Assembly (NCBI GenBank): GCA_947561395.2 | Contig: OX387187.1 | Span: 19,263,829-19,327,828, forward strand | Length of the DNA stretch: 64,000 nt | Source: Buxus sempervirens | Taxonomy: Eukaryota > Streptophyta > Magnoliopsida > Buxales > Buxaceae | Reading direction: 5' to 3' | Shown: positions 31,936-43,015 of the stretch, one piece after another | Layout of the letters: each line of letters begins with the position of its first letter | How positions within the stretch are numbered: the stretch's first letter is position 1 | The notes under the pieces: generated by a model | What the model saw: the letters and a program-made list of their open reading frames with translations, nothing else | What the model was told of the DNA's origin: nothing | Databases searched by the model: none | Program-made: the position numbers and the translations under genes

Positions 31936-34553
31936 TCAGCCTCTAGAGTATGCAAGGATCCGCTCGGCTGCATGGCGAGGATGCCGACCTACCACCTGCT
32001 GAAGATGATACTCCAAGCAATAATCCTCGAGATCTGGGGGAGGAGCAGGAGTAGAATCTGGGGAAGAACCCTCAGGCTCAGCAGCAACCGGCCCAACTGG
32101 GCCCTCATCCAAAGCATCCTCTGCTCCCGCAACTCCAGAAGGCCCAGCATCAGCAGCAGAGGGGACAGGATCAGAAGTAGCTGAGTCCACAGAAAAAAGA
32201 AAAATCAGAAGACTCAAATATAAGGAAGAATAAAAGAGGAGAATTAAAAGAAGATCATACCAGGAATGTCTGCAGAAGGAGCAGGAGGATCCGGCTCGTC
32301 AAGACCAGCCGCTGGGGCATCCTCGGGATCAGCAGCCCGAGCCGGAGATGGGTCAGGAATCAGGAAATCATGCTCAAAGAAGGTGTCCTGATCAGGGACC
32401 GGGCCCTGCACAAGTCAAACAAGCATATCAGAATAGCAGAAACAGGAAAATGAAAGAAAAGAAAATATAAGAAGACCAGATACCTGTCTAGCCTGGAGCT
32501 CAGCAACCAAGGCCTCCAGCTCCCTGATCCGGGCATCCCGCTGGGCCACGACCGCATCGTGCTCCGCGATCATATCATCGATCGCGGCCCGCTGGCTCTC
32601 GAACCGGTCCCTGATGGTGTTCAGCTCGTGTACCTGTCAACAAAAACCAAAGAGGATCAAAAATGCATACAGAAAGGCAGATAAAAACAGGAAGAGTACA
32701 AGGCTTACAGTGTCCTCATGGATCCGGATACGAATCCCGCCGATCTCAGTCACCCCGGCACGAGTGGGTCGATCCATCAAGCATCCGATAGATACCCTCT
32801 GGAACCACTCATCATAATCTCCGGCTACTGTGAGCCCCTCTGCATCCAGGAAGTGATCGAACTGATCAACATCAAAGCCAGGAAGGAGTGTGTCGGGACC
32901 CACAGGAGGAGGAGGGACGGGGATGCGAAGTGCGCCAGTGTGCTGGAAGTACAGGCGCTCTCCCAAGTACATCACCCTACCAAGCCTCCCAAGGAAGCAC
33001 TGGTAGGGCTGACGTCGTCGATCTCTATCGAAGGCGTCCTGTACCGCCATCTCACGGGCCACTCCGACGTCCACGTCATCAAATCGGGACAGGAGGAGCT
33101 GCAAAAAAGGAAAAATAATCAGGTACAGTCAAGATACAGGAAAAGAAATAAAAAGGAAAAAGGATAAAGGGTTTACATCAGGTCGGCGGGCACGGTCCAA
33201 GTGCACCCGGGCAGTGCGAGGCTGGCTCCTATCAGCATCTCGGACCTGGGCCGACCATCGCAGGGCCACAGGGAAATCCGCAACCTCAGGAACCGGAGAG
33301 GGGCGAAAGAAGGTCATATAGGTGTACATGAACACCTGGCAAAAGGAAAATCATTCAAGAAAAGATAAAGCCTAATGAATTAAGCCAGACAGATGAATGC
33401 AATACCTGTAGAATCTGCCAGAAGAACCGGCTGCTAACTCCATCGCCTCTCGAGGATGCCAGACCTCGAACTGCACGGCACAACCCGGCCAAGATAGTCC
33501 CATAAATGAGCCGACCCCATGCTAGCTGGCGGGTCTGATGGAGATCTCTCAAAGCGTCCAGGAAAAGTGAGCTGACGCCGGTCGTATCCTCCGGGAAAAA
33601 GCAGCTCCCAAGCATCAGTAGGAATACGTGTCGGAAGATAGGAACAAAAGCAGCATCATCCACAGCCACAGTCCTGTGTCTCCCCTCAAAATGTCGAGCC
33701 AGACTCTCCCGCAGCCAGCTAATGGAGAGCCGGCCGCTCCGCCCATCCCAAGCAGTAGGTGGCAGGGCCTGATATCCCAGGAGAAGTCCCATATCCTCCG
33801 CAGAAGGCCGCTCCAAGACGATGGTCCGCCCCGTCAGAGGGATGCCAGTAATCATCACAAAATCGGAGGGGCGGATCCCCAGCTCCACGTCCGGCAGGTG
33901 GAACGACTGTGTCTCTGGAAAGTATCTCTCCACCATGGCAAAGATGAGTGGACGGTCGGCTCTGAATGATGGAATGCTGAGGAAGTGATCCAGGTGGCAC
34001 CTCCCAAACTCCCGCCTGAGCGCTAGAGAAAGTGACTATGCCAACTCACTGAATCTGCCCCAGCTACCGCGCAGATGAGAAGAATGGTACGGAAGCGGCA
34101 CATCAGCCCTGATGCACATAGAGGGGTGGCTATCCAAGCCATGGAGGAGCTCTGTATCATGCACAGAAGCCCTCAACTCCTCAGAGACCCCTGCCAGAGC
34201 TACAGCAACCCCCTCTGGAGCCGTATCTCTGGCTCTGCCTCGGCCTCTACCACGGCCTCTCTCGCCCTCAGGGGCCTGATCCTGAACCCGGCCTCTGCCT
34301 CGGCCTCGACCACGAGCGGATGCAACCATGGGCTAAATTTCAAAGGAACAGCGTAAAGGTTTGTGTAGAAAGGAGAATAAAAAAAAGAAAAGAGAGAAAG
34401 GGCTTGAACGTCTACCTCGGCAGAGCTCTCTCGAGAGTCGCCTAATGGCTCAGATAGGGTGGCACTAGAACTAGTCTCAATCCGAGCTCGAGAAGAAGAG
34501 GGCCGGTCGGCCGGGTCAACCTCCTCACGAACACGAGAACGACTCCTAGCCAT
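31936..34553 (-). CDS. Antisense gene II of the Tat element: plant mobile domain protein, several exons
   Basis: About seven minus-strand coding segments are separated by short T/C-rich gaps with GT...AG borders. In order they give a basic Ser/Arg-rich start (about 34417-34553), an Arg-Gly repeat region near 34230-34330 and the plant mobile domain (about 33400-34020, with YFPETQSFHLPDVELGI and FVMITGIPLTGR). Then come FMYTYMTFFRPSPVPEVADF (about 33330), DRDRRRQPYQCFLGRLG (about 33020), a coiled coil with AEHDAVVAQRDARIRELEAL (about 32540) and an acidic Pro/Ala-rich tail to 31936. Plant mobile domain proteins in the host (MAIN, MAIL1) affect silencing and development. This copy's role is unknown. 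It appears to have about one break. It is a different protein from antisense gene I. Confidence 0.6.
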
Positions 34554-35865
34554 CTACACAGGGAAGTGTTTTATGAATTTCCAAGTTGGCTTTGCTTACA
34601 GTTCACATCCAATTTTACAGGATTATTCTTCAAAAATTATCGTGAATTATGGAATACTTCTGTTTCTAATTCTGAAACATTTTCTAAAGGAGTCCTACAG
34701 TGCTTAATATTTCCTAAATATTTTGTGATTTCAGGATATGAGAATTGCAAGCAGAGTTACGGAAATTCAAAGCCAGAAGTGGCAAACCAGGTCAGAAAGT
34801 CAAGATGAATGAAAAATTTTTTAACCGGAGAAAATGGCACCAGTAGACCATCTGAAGGTATCAAATAATGCCGGTCTAAAGTGAAGTTACGAGCAGTCAA
34901 GGAATCCAAGGTTTAACACAACCAAGCATGTGCTTGTTTACCTGGCTCAAAGCTAGCAAAGAAAATTGAGGAGCATCACAAGTATCCTAGGCAAATGGGC
35001 AGCCAATAAAGAAGTTGACAGGATAAATTGGAAAAAAGAACAGCATGGCATTTGCAATTCCAAAGTAGTCTGAGGCATGGGAAGTCAGAATTCTTCACCA
35101 ATCAAAATCAGGAAAATCCCAACATGAAATCAGCAATTCAACATGAGGAAAACATTATCCCAAAAAGCATGCAATCAGCAGTTCTATCAGCAATCAACCC
35201 AAGGTCTTGAAAACATCCAATAAATAATGCAGCAAATTACAGAAAACAGCCTATCCAAAATTAGAGCATGGCAATAGCATGGAACAGCAATTACAAATTC
35301 CGGCTCGAAATCAGCAATGAATGGAAACAAATTTGCCATTTTCGGCAAGACCAGTGGGGTGATGGGCAATGGTTTACCAGTGGACTAAATTCCACCAACA
35401 GTCAAAGTAAAAGATCATGTGGAATTCGGCAATCAAGATAAACAGTAAATTTTTCGTGGGAGGCTGCCATGCCATAGTTACAGTTTGATTAAAGAAGAAA
35501 GAAAAAAAAAACCTGTCTGCAGGTAGAGGAGTCGGATTGCTCGACTGGAACTCAGGTGGAACAGTCGAATCACCAGGAAGCTAGGGCTCGGCCACCACAG
35601 GATATGAGCAAGATGTATTCGATCCTTGCCGAGGAATCGCCGGAGCTTAAACTGTCGAGCAAAATCGAGCAAAACCCGAAAATGGAGAGCTAGGGCTTGG
35701 TCGCGCAACCAGGTTGGGTCGCCGGCAGCAATAGGGAGCACCGGAGTTGCCGGAGGTCGCCGGAGAATGATGAAGAGCAGTCGGGTGAAGAAGAAGAGGA
35801 GGATAACCGGTCTGAGTAATCGGAGCAAGAAGAAAAGAAGAGGAAAAGTCGCGGTCGCGCGCGAC
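34554..35865 (-). other. Probable untranslated leader and intron of antisense gene II
   Basis: On the minus strand a TGTGTAG acceptor directly precedes the ATG at 34553. A CTGCAGACAG/GTTTTTT donor-like site lies near 35514. The stretch 35515-35865 would then be a first, non-coding exon below a TATA box. No conserved protein is seen. Open frames there are Arg- or Phe-rich and unsupported. Confidence 0.35.
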
Positions 35866-35873
35866 TTATAAAA
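35866..35873 (-). promoter_or_regulatory. TATA box of antisense gene II
   Basis: TTTTATAAG on the minus strand lies directly below the palindrome pair at 35881-35944 and is followed by a GC-rich GTCGCGCGCGACC stretch, itself palindromic. The layout parallels that of antisense gene I. Confidence 0.5.
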
Positions 35874-35880
35874 CCTGCGG

Positions 35881-35944
35881 GATCCGGATACTCAGGCCGG
35901 ATACCCGCAGACCCTTTATGATCCGGATATACTTACCGGATACC
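35881..35944 (-). repeat. CCGG palindrome pair upstream of antisense gene II
   Basis: Two units, GATCCGGATACTCAGGCCGG(ATAC) and GATCCGGATATACTTACCGG(ATAC), have the same arms as the LTR array. It is the shortest array of the element. Confidence 0.75.
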
Positions 35945-36118
35945 AAAGAAAAAAAGAAAAAAAATAGAAAAAAGCAGAAAAAATAGGAAAAAATAGAGAA
36001 AAAACAGGGAAAAATAGAAAAAAAGAAGAAAAGAAAAAAAAAGAAAAAAAAGAAAAGAAAAAAAGAAAAAAAAAGGGAGAGAAGAAAGAAAAAAAAGAAA
36101 AAGAAAAAAAAGAGAGCA
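35945..36118. repeat. Polypurine tract, about 170 bp
   Basis: Almost every base is A or G on the plus strand, in runs such as AAAAGAAAAAAAAAGAAA. It lies just upstream of the antisense gene II palindromes. A long Phe/Ser frame on the other strand is a compositional artefact. Confidence 0.75.
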
Positions 36119-36510
36119 AAATTGTGCTACAACTTACTATTTTCTCAAAAATCCTATTCTTGTCTCGAAATCCACCTCACAGCCACGAGAGCTCTGTGGA
36201 ATTTGGAACAACTTTGGGAAATGTGCCTGGTCAAAAGGATGATATCCACTCAATTTTCAACTTGGTTTGATAAAAAATCAGTTTTTCAAAAACCCTATTT
36301 TTGGGCTTAAAATCCACTTCACAGCCACAAAGGGCTCAGTGGAATTTAAGAATTCTTGGAGAGATGCCCCCTTAAAGTGAGGGCTTTTTGGCAAATCTCC
36401 ACTCAAAAATGGTTTTATACAGAAATTGAATTGAACCGAGCAAATCATGCTCATGGGAATGCAATTTGGGCTTGTCTACTCTTTGCAGCTCACTGCTTCG
36501 CAGCTCCCAC

Positions 36511-36523
36511 AAAGAGGGGCAGT
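36511..36523 (+). promoter_or_regulatory. Polypurine tract primer of the Tat element
   Basis: AAAGAGGGGCAGT directly precedes the 3' LTR, the place and composition expected for plus-strand DNA priming. Confidence 0.7.
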
Positions 36524-38796
36524 TGTAGACACCCCAAATTGCACAAACAATCATCAAAAATCATTATCTCCTGGAAAGCCAGCACAGAATTTGAAGAAAA
36601 TATACTTTTACCTGTATCCGGATACTCAATCCGGATACAAGTACTTCTTCATGTATCCGGAATGATTATCCGGATATATGTGAGCCTTAATGTATCCGGT
36701 ACCATGTACCGGATACCTTAAGGCCCTTTGTTATCCGGTCTGATATACCGGATACCTTAAGTTTGCTCAAAATTAGGGTTTTCCGAGAGCTTTTCACTTT
36801 TACCATCATGTCCCTCATTAAATGAGGGGAAATCGCGGAAATAACCTTAGGGTTTAGGTTGGAGGGGTTCTAGACATTAATTTGTGTCTACCAATGACCT
36901 TAGCCCTTGCCTATAAATAGGAGCCTCCTCCTTGAGCAAATGGCACACAACTCTTGTTTTGAATTCTCGCAAAGAAGAACTCCAAGAGAAGAAGGAAACC
37001 GCTGTGGAATCGCCTCCAGCACTCAGGTAAGCCTCAACTTTTCTTTTTATTTTCTGTCTTTACATTCCTAGATCTAGATCTCTTCTTCTACCTTTCTGTA
37101 GTGTAAAGCCTTGTTTGCATGTGTGGAAATCCTTCCCCGGCTCAAAGTATCTCAAGACTCCCCTAGCCGTAAAACGTGAAGGCGGATCTAGGAGAAACGA
37201 GACTGGGGATTGACCCTAGTGCTAGAACCTATGTAGCATAAGGCCTTTTGGATTGATTGTAAACCGTTCCATATTCAAAGTACCCTTGATTATCTTAAAG
37301 AGAACAGAGGGAAACGATAATGGAACGGAACCCTAGGCTATGCTAGAACCTATTTTATTGAATCTATATGCATGTGTATGGATCTTGCTTGGTTTTTTCA
37401 CTTTTGCACACATATCACTATTTTGGCGGGATAGGCTCATATTTGGGGTTTATTGCATTTATTGTGATAAATCTCAAATAAATGGCCTCAATCAATTCTG
37501 GAATGCCTTTCGGATGATTTTGAAGTATTTGTGTTCATCTTACACGAATTTCATTTTTTATCAATTTTCGGATTTGGTTTTTACTCAAAAATGGCTTAGC
37601 TTGACAGCAACTGTACCCTTACTTCGGACTCCGTAACTTCATCATCCGGATGAACTTTGGGGCGATTCCAGAACCATGGGAAAGGTGAGGCTGTCTAGTT
37701 TATGTCCACCAAATTTCATGAATTTCTATCTAGCCGATTTTTGACACTTCTCTGTCGAAGTTGAGTGGACAGTTCAGGTTCAAATACAGAACTTGTCACT
37801 TCGACGGACCGCCATGTGTTTGTTTTAAGTCCGATTCGAGTGATTTTTATTTCTGAGTATTCATTTTTGAGTCTATTTTCAAATCCAGTTGGTTTCATAA
37901 TTTTTGGATTCCATTTGAATTATTGGTAGCCGATTTACTCAGAACTGCTCATTTGCATTTTTCTGGGTAAATCTGTGATCTTCGGGGCCTGTTCGGGAGA
38001 CCACCCAAGGCACACCCGAAGGGATTTTTGTATGAGGCTAGTTTCTGTTGAAAGATGGCCATACAGACTTCAATCACACCAAATTTCACGGATTTCTATG
38101 TAGTGGATTTTTCTAGACAATTTTCCAAAGTTGCCCACTTACCACTTTTAAAAATCCCCAACAGCAACTTCAAAGGAGCATAACTCCTAGATTTTTCATC
38201 GGAATGAAGTGAAATTTTGCATGAGACTCTTGTTTACCCTAATCTTTCAAATGGATTTGGTTTGGGTCAATTTAGAATCGGATTTGAATGATTTCAAGGC
38301 AAATGGTATACTTTTTACCAAATTTTCCGAATTTGATTTAACTTGGTTTTGAGCAATTTGTGCTTTGATTTCCATCTTTTGAGATATTCCAGAAATGATA
38401 TTGACATAAGAGAGGATCTAAAATCCATTTAGATCTTCATGTGAAAATATCATACATTGTTCCTTTTTCAAGGCTTTTTCATGATTTTTAGCAAGCTTCT
38501 TATTTTCTTTTTAGCATGAACATACACTTGGCAACCACTTCGTGTGGATGAATGGGGGTGCCTAACACCTTCCCCCGTTCATAATCTAATCCCCTTACCC
38601 ATCTCTGGATTTGATTTTCAAGTAGGGTTATTTTTACCCTAGAATTTGTCTTTTGGCTATTTTTGCCTACTTTTGAATCTTTGGTGTCCATTCTCACCCC
38701 AAAATCATGAATGGTGGCGACTCTCCCAATTTTTGCGTTGAGCCCGTGTGCTGACGGAGGGACGATCACTCCGGTGATTTTTTCCCATGTCTCACA
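36524..38796 (+). repeat. 3' LTR of the Tat element
   Basis: It is 2,273 bp, the same length as the 5' LTR, with about 8 differences by eye. The palindrome array is at 36614-36756 and the TATA box near 36912. The end CTCACA is followed by the GCTGG target duplication. Confidence 0.93.
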
Positions 38797-38975
38797 GCTG
38801 GTCCAAAAGGATATACCCTGATCCTCAAGATAGAGTCAAAAATGGAGATAATGCCCATCCATGGCCAACAAAGATAACTCGAGCGAATAAAAGAGCTAAT
38901 TCGCTCATCTAGAAAGATATTAGGCTAAAGATAAGGCTCAGAAATTGAGAAAGGATAAAATTCGCACAAAAACAT

Positions 38976-39082
38976 CGCGCCCGTAAATATATTAAGGGCA
39001 AGTGGTGCCCGTATTTCCAATACGGGCGCACTTGACCGTATAGAAAACTCGGGCGCGACCGGCCCGTAATTAAAATACGGGC
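38976..39082 (-). repeat. CCCGTA-type palindrome array
   Basis: Units such as GCCCGTATTTCCAATACGGG and GCCCGTAATTAAAATACGGG lie in the part of the 14356-39186 LTR that corresponds to the CCGG array of its relatives. The arms have a different core sequence. Confidence 0.65.
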
Positions 39083-39384
39083 AAAGCATGCTTGATCATA
39101 TTTTATGCATTTTTGACCTGTTTTAAGCCCCAATTACATGTTTTTAATTATTTCCTCATTTTGTAGTGCAATTTGGGGTGTCTACACATAGCAACAATAA
39201 TTATTAAATTAAATTAATACTCAGCCAATAATCATGATCTCACCTTACACAGGCTCTCCTATCACCTCCAGTTCATCTTGGACTCTTCCAGGTTGAACTA
39301 AAATCTCTTCCGGGTTGAACTAAAATCTTATCTCCTGCATATTATTAACCAATTAGTTTATTTACTAAAATCTGGGATTTTACA

Positions 39385-40060
39385 GGACCTATCCAAAGCC
39401 CAACGATGTCTCCTTGTGGGCCTTCCAAAGGGGCCCACACCCGTCTTGCTTAACACAAGTCCATCCCAATGGTGGACTCTAAAGCAACTTGATTAATTCT
39501 TTGGGCCTCCTCTAAGCCCAATGGATCCCCTTTTAAAAACCTAAACCAATTACATTCATTTTTGCATCCTTAAATAATATCCAAACCAAATAAATCAAAT
39601 CCGAAAGGGGGTTATCCAATGTAACCCCCAAACAGGACTTAGGTTTACTTTAAGCCCAAACTTGGTATTCCCACACGTGGGCCTTCCAACGGGGCCCATC
39701 ATTTAGACTCAGGTCACTTGAGTTAAAGAAAATAAAATCAAAGCAAAAAAAGAACCTATACCTTGCATATGGTCCCCACAAGAGACTAAATCAAGCAGAC
39801 ATGCAGGTTTAGGATGAGTGAGGTAAAAAATGAGTTGACTCACTAAACACTAACCAGGGATAACCCGTGGGACCCGTCTTTTGACAGGGCGGGACAGGGT
39901 GTCTACTGACTTCCCCAAACTGTAATCGGCCCTTTTCCCAGAATCTCAATGCATAGACTACCTAATAGAAATCCTTTAAGCATCCAGGTGTCTGTCTGCA
40001 CCCCATCAGGCAGTGGTGACTCTCGCTCTCCGCCTCATATCGCGTGCGCCACGGATCGAT
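39385..40060 (+). repeat. Decayed LTR-like segment, inverse relative of 4270-4888
   Basis: It contains GGGCCTTCCAACGGGGCCCA, GACAGGGTGTCTACTGACTT and CTGCACCCCATCAGGCAGTG, the reverse complements of phrases in 4290-4760. It is the right-hand flank of the 30-kb stack. An A-run follows at 40089. Confidence 0.45.
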
Positions 40061-41899
40061 GTGCACACAACTTCCATTTCACTACCAAAAAAAAAAAAAG
40101 AAGAGCGCTTGGCCAAATGTAACAATTCAAGGGATCTGTACCTATTTAACCCATACACAATAAGAAGAATCTTATTGTTAGCTCGTATACCCCTACTAGG
40201 ATTTATCTGTGGTTGATTTGAGATAACCTATCATGCTCTACTCACATTACTCACGTCCCACCAGCCACAATCTTCTTTATGCCACATTCTTATTCATTAT
40301 ACATCTATTCACTAGGAACTTTGGTCTTATTCAAAAATTCATATACATAAGGATCTTATACACTCCATAAGTCTATTTTACAATATAGTCTAAATACAGC
40401 AACAAATCCTGTGAAATTTCTATAAAAAACATTATAACAGTTCTAAAATCAGGCATATGTATGCTATGAATGAGTGTATAAACGTCCTAATTTTGCACTA
40501 TAAAAGTGTGCAAGAAGTGCAGGGAAATGTAACCCCAAAACAAGGATAAAATTTGAAATAACGGGTTTGAGGGGTAAAATGGTTATTTTGTAAATATAGT
40601 TGAACAGAAAAAAAAAAAAAAAAACCCAATTCATACATATTCAAAAACAATTAATAGTGTAAAATGCCACGCTCAATTTGAACTTAAAATGAAGAAATAA
40701 AAAGCACATAGTGGTGAAGGCATTTTTGATAAAAAAATTTAAGAGAGCCAACTGGTGTGGCATAACAGTTAGCACAGAAAATTATCTAAATATTACACGA
40801 TAAAGGTTTACAAAATGAGCCAACCAGAATGTGCCAAGAAGGCGACTTCAAATTCCTCCAACTAGGATGTGCCACTTGATAGAGGCCATGTTGACGTCAT
40901 TGAATCCAGTTCTGCTGGAGGTGCATGGATTTAGTATGCATAAATCTTACACAAGTGATATTTATGGATGTGGGAATAACAATTAGCTTATATTATTATT
41001 CAATAATAGTTCATCCTCAGAACTTTTCATGCCAGCATGTGTCCATTCATGTGAATCCTACATAGTCCTCTATAGACTTCCTCCATTAACAACTTAGCTC
41101 GTTTGTCATCTACATACAAAAACAATATATCCTGTGTGATTTATTGTACAATAAAATCAGCCACGCCATCTTTTGAATCATTATTCTTTCTTCTTTTATT
41201 TTATTTTTTTGGGAAAGTAAGAAAGGTTATATGTATGTGTAAAATAATTATAAGACTGCCCGAGAAAACTAAATGGGGCACTTCATAACATACTCATCCC
41301 ATGACTTGTACTATTTGGGTTTACACACCAAAAAACTTGTAGCGAACTGTGCCAAAAAAAAACATATTCAGCTCCCATCTAACACATGTAAATTAGGCAA
41401 AATAGATCAAAACCTGTACAAAGAATATAACCCACAAGAAAAGTAGACCATCTAACAACCCATATATTGGGAATTTAGCTCCACATCATCATTCTTTCTG
41501 TAGGTTTTACCGTCATTTAGGAGTTTTTTCCTCCAAATATTTCACAATGTCATGCAACCATGGTCTGTCATCTTGGACACTTGTCGCGACTCTCATACAA
41601 TACGCAAGATTGTATCTAAGATCGATTTCTTGAGGTTGGATTGTGATATTTTCTATTATGTTTACCATAGACGTCTAAGATGCCAAAACATCTATGAATT
41701 GATTCTTTGTGTGAGACATGTAATTGAATGTCACACTGTCAATTTGATCCTTCAGTTCTTCAATGTTCAATCAACTCATGATACGGCATAGCTTTGAATC
41801 TTTTGTCTTCTAATCCCTTGTAACCAGATAAATTATCAAGCTTGAATCTCTTTACATCACTAGTTCTTGTATATCTATGTCAATTGTTGCCCTTAAGCC
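40061..41899. other. Intergenic DNA, no gene seen
   Basis: AT-rich sequence with A-runs near 40610. The end (41500-41899) may hold further decayed integrase-side sequence of the reversed pol fossil that follows, but no motif is clear enough. Confidence 0.3.
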
Positions 41900-42295
41900 A
41901 CACACTTTGTATTCCACCCTATTATTTATACACTCAAACATGCTGCTACTGGGTGATGGACATTTCTAAAAGACACCAATATTGCCCCTATCCCTTTACC
42001 ATTTGTATCTACTGTCCCATCAAGGTATATGGACCATGGCTTACTGTATTCCATTGTCATTGCAAAGAGCGCGCAGGTCTTCATTTGGAAAGTGAGTTCA
42101 TAATAGTTAATAATATGGCAATGGATGAGCAACTAAGTGGTAGCAATTGCCTACCCCTTGATAGCTTTTCGTGTCTTGTATACTACATCGTACTTTAATA
42201 GAAGCACTTGCCATCTTGTAATTTTTCTGGTTGATACAAGCTTTTGAAAATAAGTGCCTTAGTGGGTCCATATTTGAAATTAAGAACACAGTGTG

Positions 42296-42648
42296 TAGGG
42301 ATGGCAATAGGGTAGGTTAATGGGTAACCCACCCCACCCCTAATTGTTAGGTTTTCGTATCACCAAAATCAGGTTAGGGTTTAGCCCTGACCCTGCTCTG
42401 AATCGAATCATTTTTATTGAAGTATTATATTCATATGTTTAAAATATTATTTTAATATAAATCAATGAATGTTTTCTTTATAAATACATTATAAATTTAT
42501 ATATTCTATTGAAAAAACAAATTTTGTACATTTTGTACCACAACTGGAGGAACCTTGACTCACCACTTATCGACCCAACAAAAGTGGTTTGGGTTTGGTA
42601 TTACCTAACCCCTTATAGGGGTGGCTTTTGGTTATGTTGCCATTCCTA
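42296..42648. mobile_element. hAT-like MITE 1
   Basis: A 353-bp unit has ends TAGGGATGGCAATAGGGTAGG-like and TTGCCATTCCTA, which form terminal inverted repeats. Flanking 8-mers ACAGTGTG and ACTGTGCA match at 5 of 8 positions. It is AT-rich inside and has no coding content. Confidence 0.6.
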
Positions 42649-42669
42649 ACTGTGCAGCTAAGCACAGAT

Positions 42670-43015
42670 TATGGATGGCAATGGGGTGGGTTACCTATTT
42701 AACCCAACCCACCCGCCCGCCCCTAATGGTTAGGGTTTGGTATGCATATAATTGGGTTAGGGGCGGGTTCGGGTTTAGTCCAAATAGCCCCAAACTGGAC
42801 CTATCTATTAAAATATTATTCTTAATATATTTTAAATATTATTTTCATACATATTTTATTAATTTATATACTCTACTTAAAAAAAAGTAATATTTTGCAT
42901 TTTATACACCAACCAAGGTAGACCCGCCCCGCCCCCAACCCAATAGGGGCGGGTTAGGGTTTGATATTGGCTAAACTCCTATATATAGCACCTAACCCGC
43001 CCCGTTGCCATCCGT
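42670..43015. mobile_element. hAT-like MITE 2
   Basis: A 346-bp relative of MITE 1, 21 bp away, with ends TATGGATGGCAATGGGGTGGG-like and CCCCGTTGCCATCCGTA. Flanking 8-mers GCACAGAT and GTAGAGAT match at 6 of 8. Both ends carry AACCCGCCCC/GGGGCGGGTT-rich subterminal blocks. Confidence 0.65.

Larger units (their letters stand above)
15771..38796 (+). mobile_element. Young, nearly whole Tat-lineage Ty3/gypsy element, 23.0 kb
   Basis: The element has two 2,273-bp LTRs (15771-18043 and 36524-38796) and perfect target duplications GCTGG at 15766-15770 and 38797-38801. It also has a tRNA primer site, a polypurine tract, gag, protease, RT, RNase H, a second archaeal-type RNase H and integrase. The second RNase H and the antisense genes in the 3' part are features of the Tat lineage. 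No extra frame precedes gag, which argues against the Ogre branch. The two LTRs differ at about 8 positions by eye (about 0.35%). At commonly used plant rates this means roughly 0.1-0.2 million years, or longer in slow-evolving trees. It looks nearly whole, with the main coding run in consecutive frames and about one or two breaks or family-type joints. Whether it still moves cannot be told. Confidence 0.93.
14356..39186 (-). mobile_element. Solo LTR, Tat type, split by the 23-kb Tat element
   Basis: Read on the minus strand, it starts at 39186 with TGTAGACACCCCAAATTGC and ends at 14356 with CCATGTCTCACA. Perfect duplications CATAG flank it at 14351-14355 and 39187-39191. Its own sequence is about 1.8 kb (14356-15770 plus 38802-39186). 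The reversed TATA block CTATTTATAGGC lies near 15740. The younger element landed about 20 bp upstream of it. A segment containing CACGTTTTACGGCTAGAGAG is duplicated at 15335 and 15490. Its palindromes (38976-39082) are of a third type. Confidence 0.85.
9322..39384 (-). mobile_element. Chromovirus-like solo LTR, split by three later insertions
   Basis: On the minus strand it starts at 39384 with TGTAAAATCCCAGATTTTAG and ends at 9322 with CGGGCCATTACA. These termini resemble the LTR at 49136-51886. Perfect target duplications GGACC lie at 9317-9321 and 39385-39389, about 30 kb apart. Its own sequence is about 2.5 kb in three pieces: 9322-11507, 14229-14355 and 39192-39384. A cluster of palindromic CGCTCGAGCG words at 10700-10880 sits about 950 bp from its start, matching the GC-rich cluster position in the 49136 LTR. 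It is the oldest layer of the stack. The superfamily call rests on termini only. Confidence 0.75.

Noticed and set aside
35916-36119. Phe/Ser-rich minus-strand frame
   Set aside because: A reading of a pure polypurine/polypyrimidine tract.
15771-38796. Ogre-branch classification
   Set aside because: No extra frame precedes gag, and the antisense 3' genes fit other Tat relatives better. The exact branch remains open.
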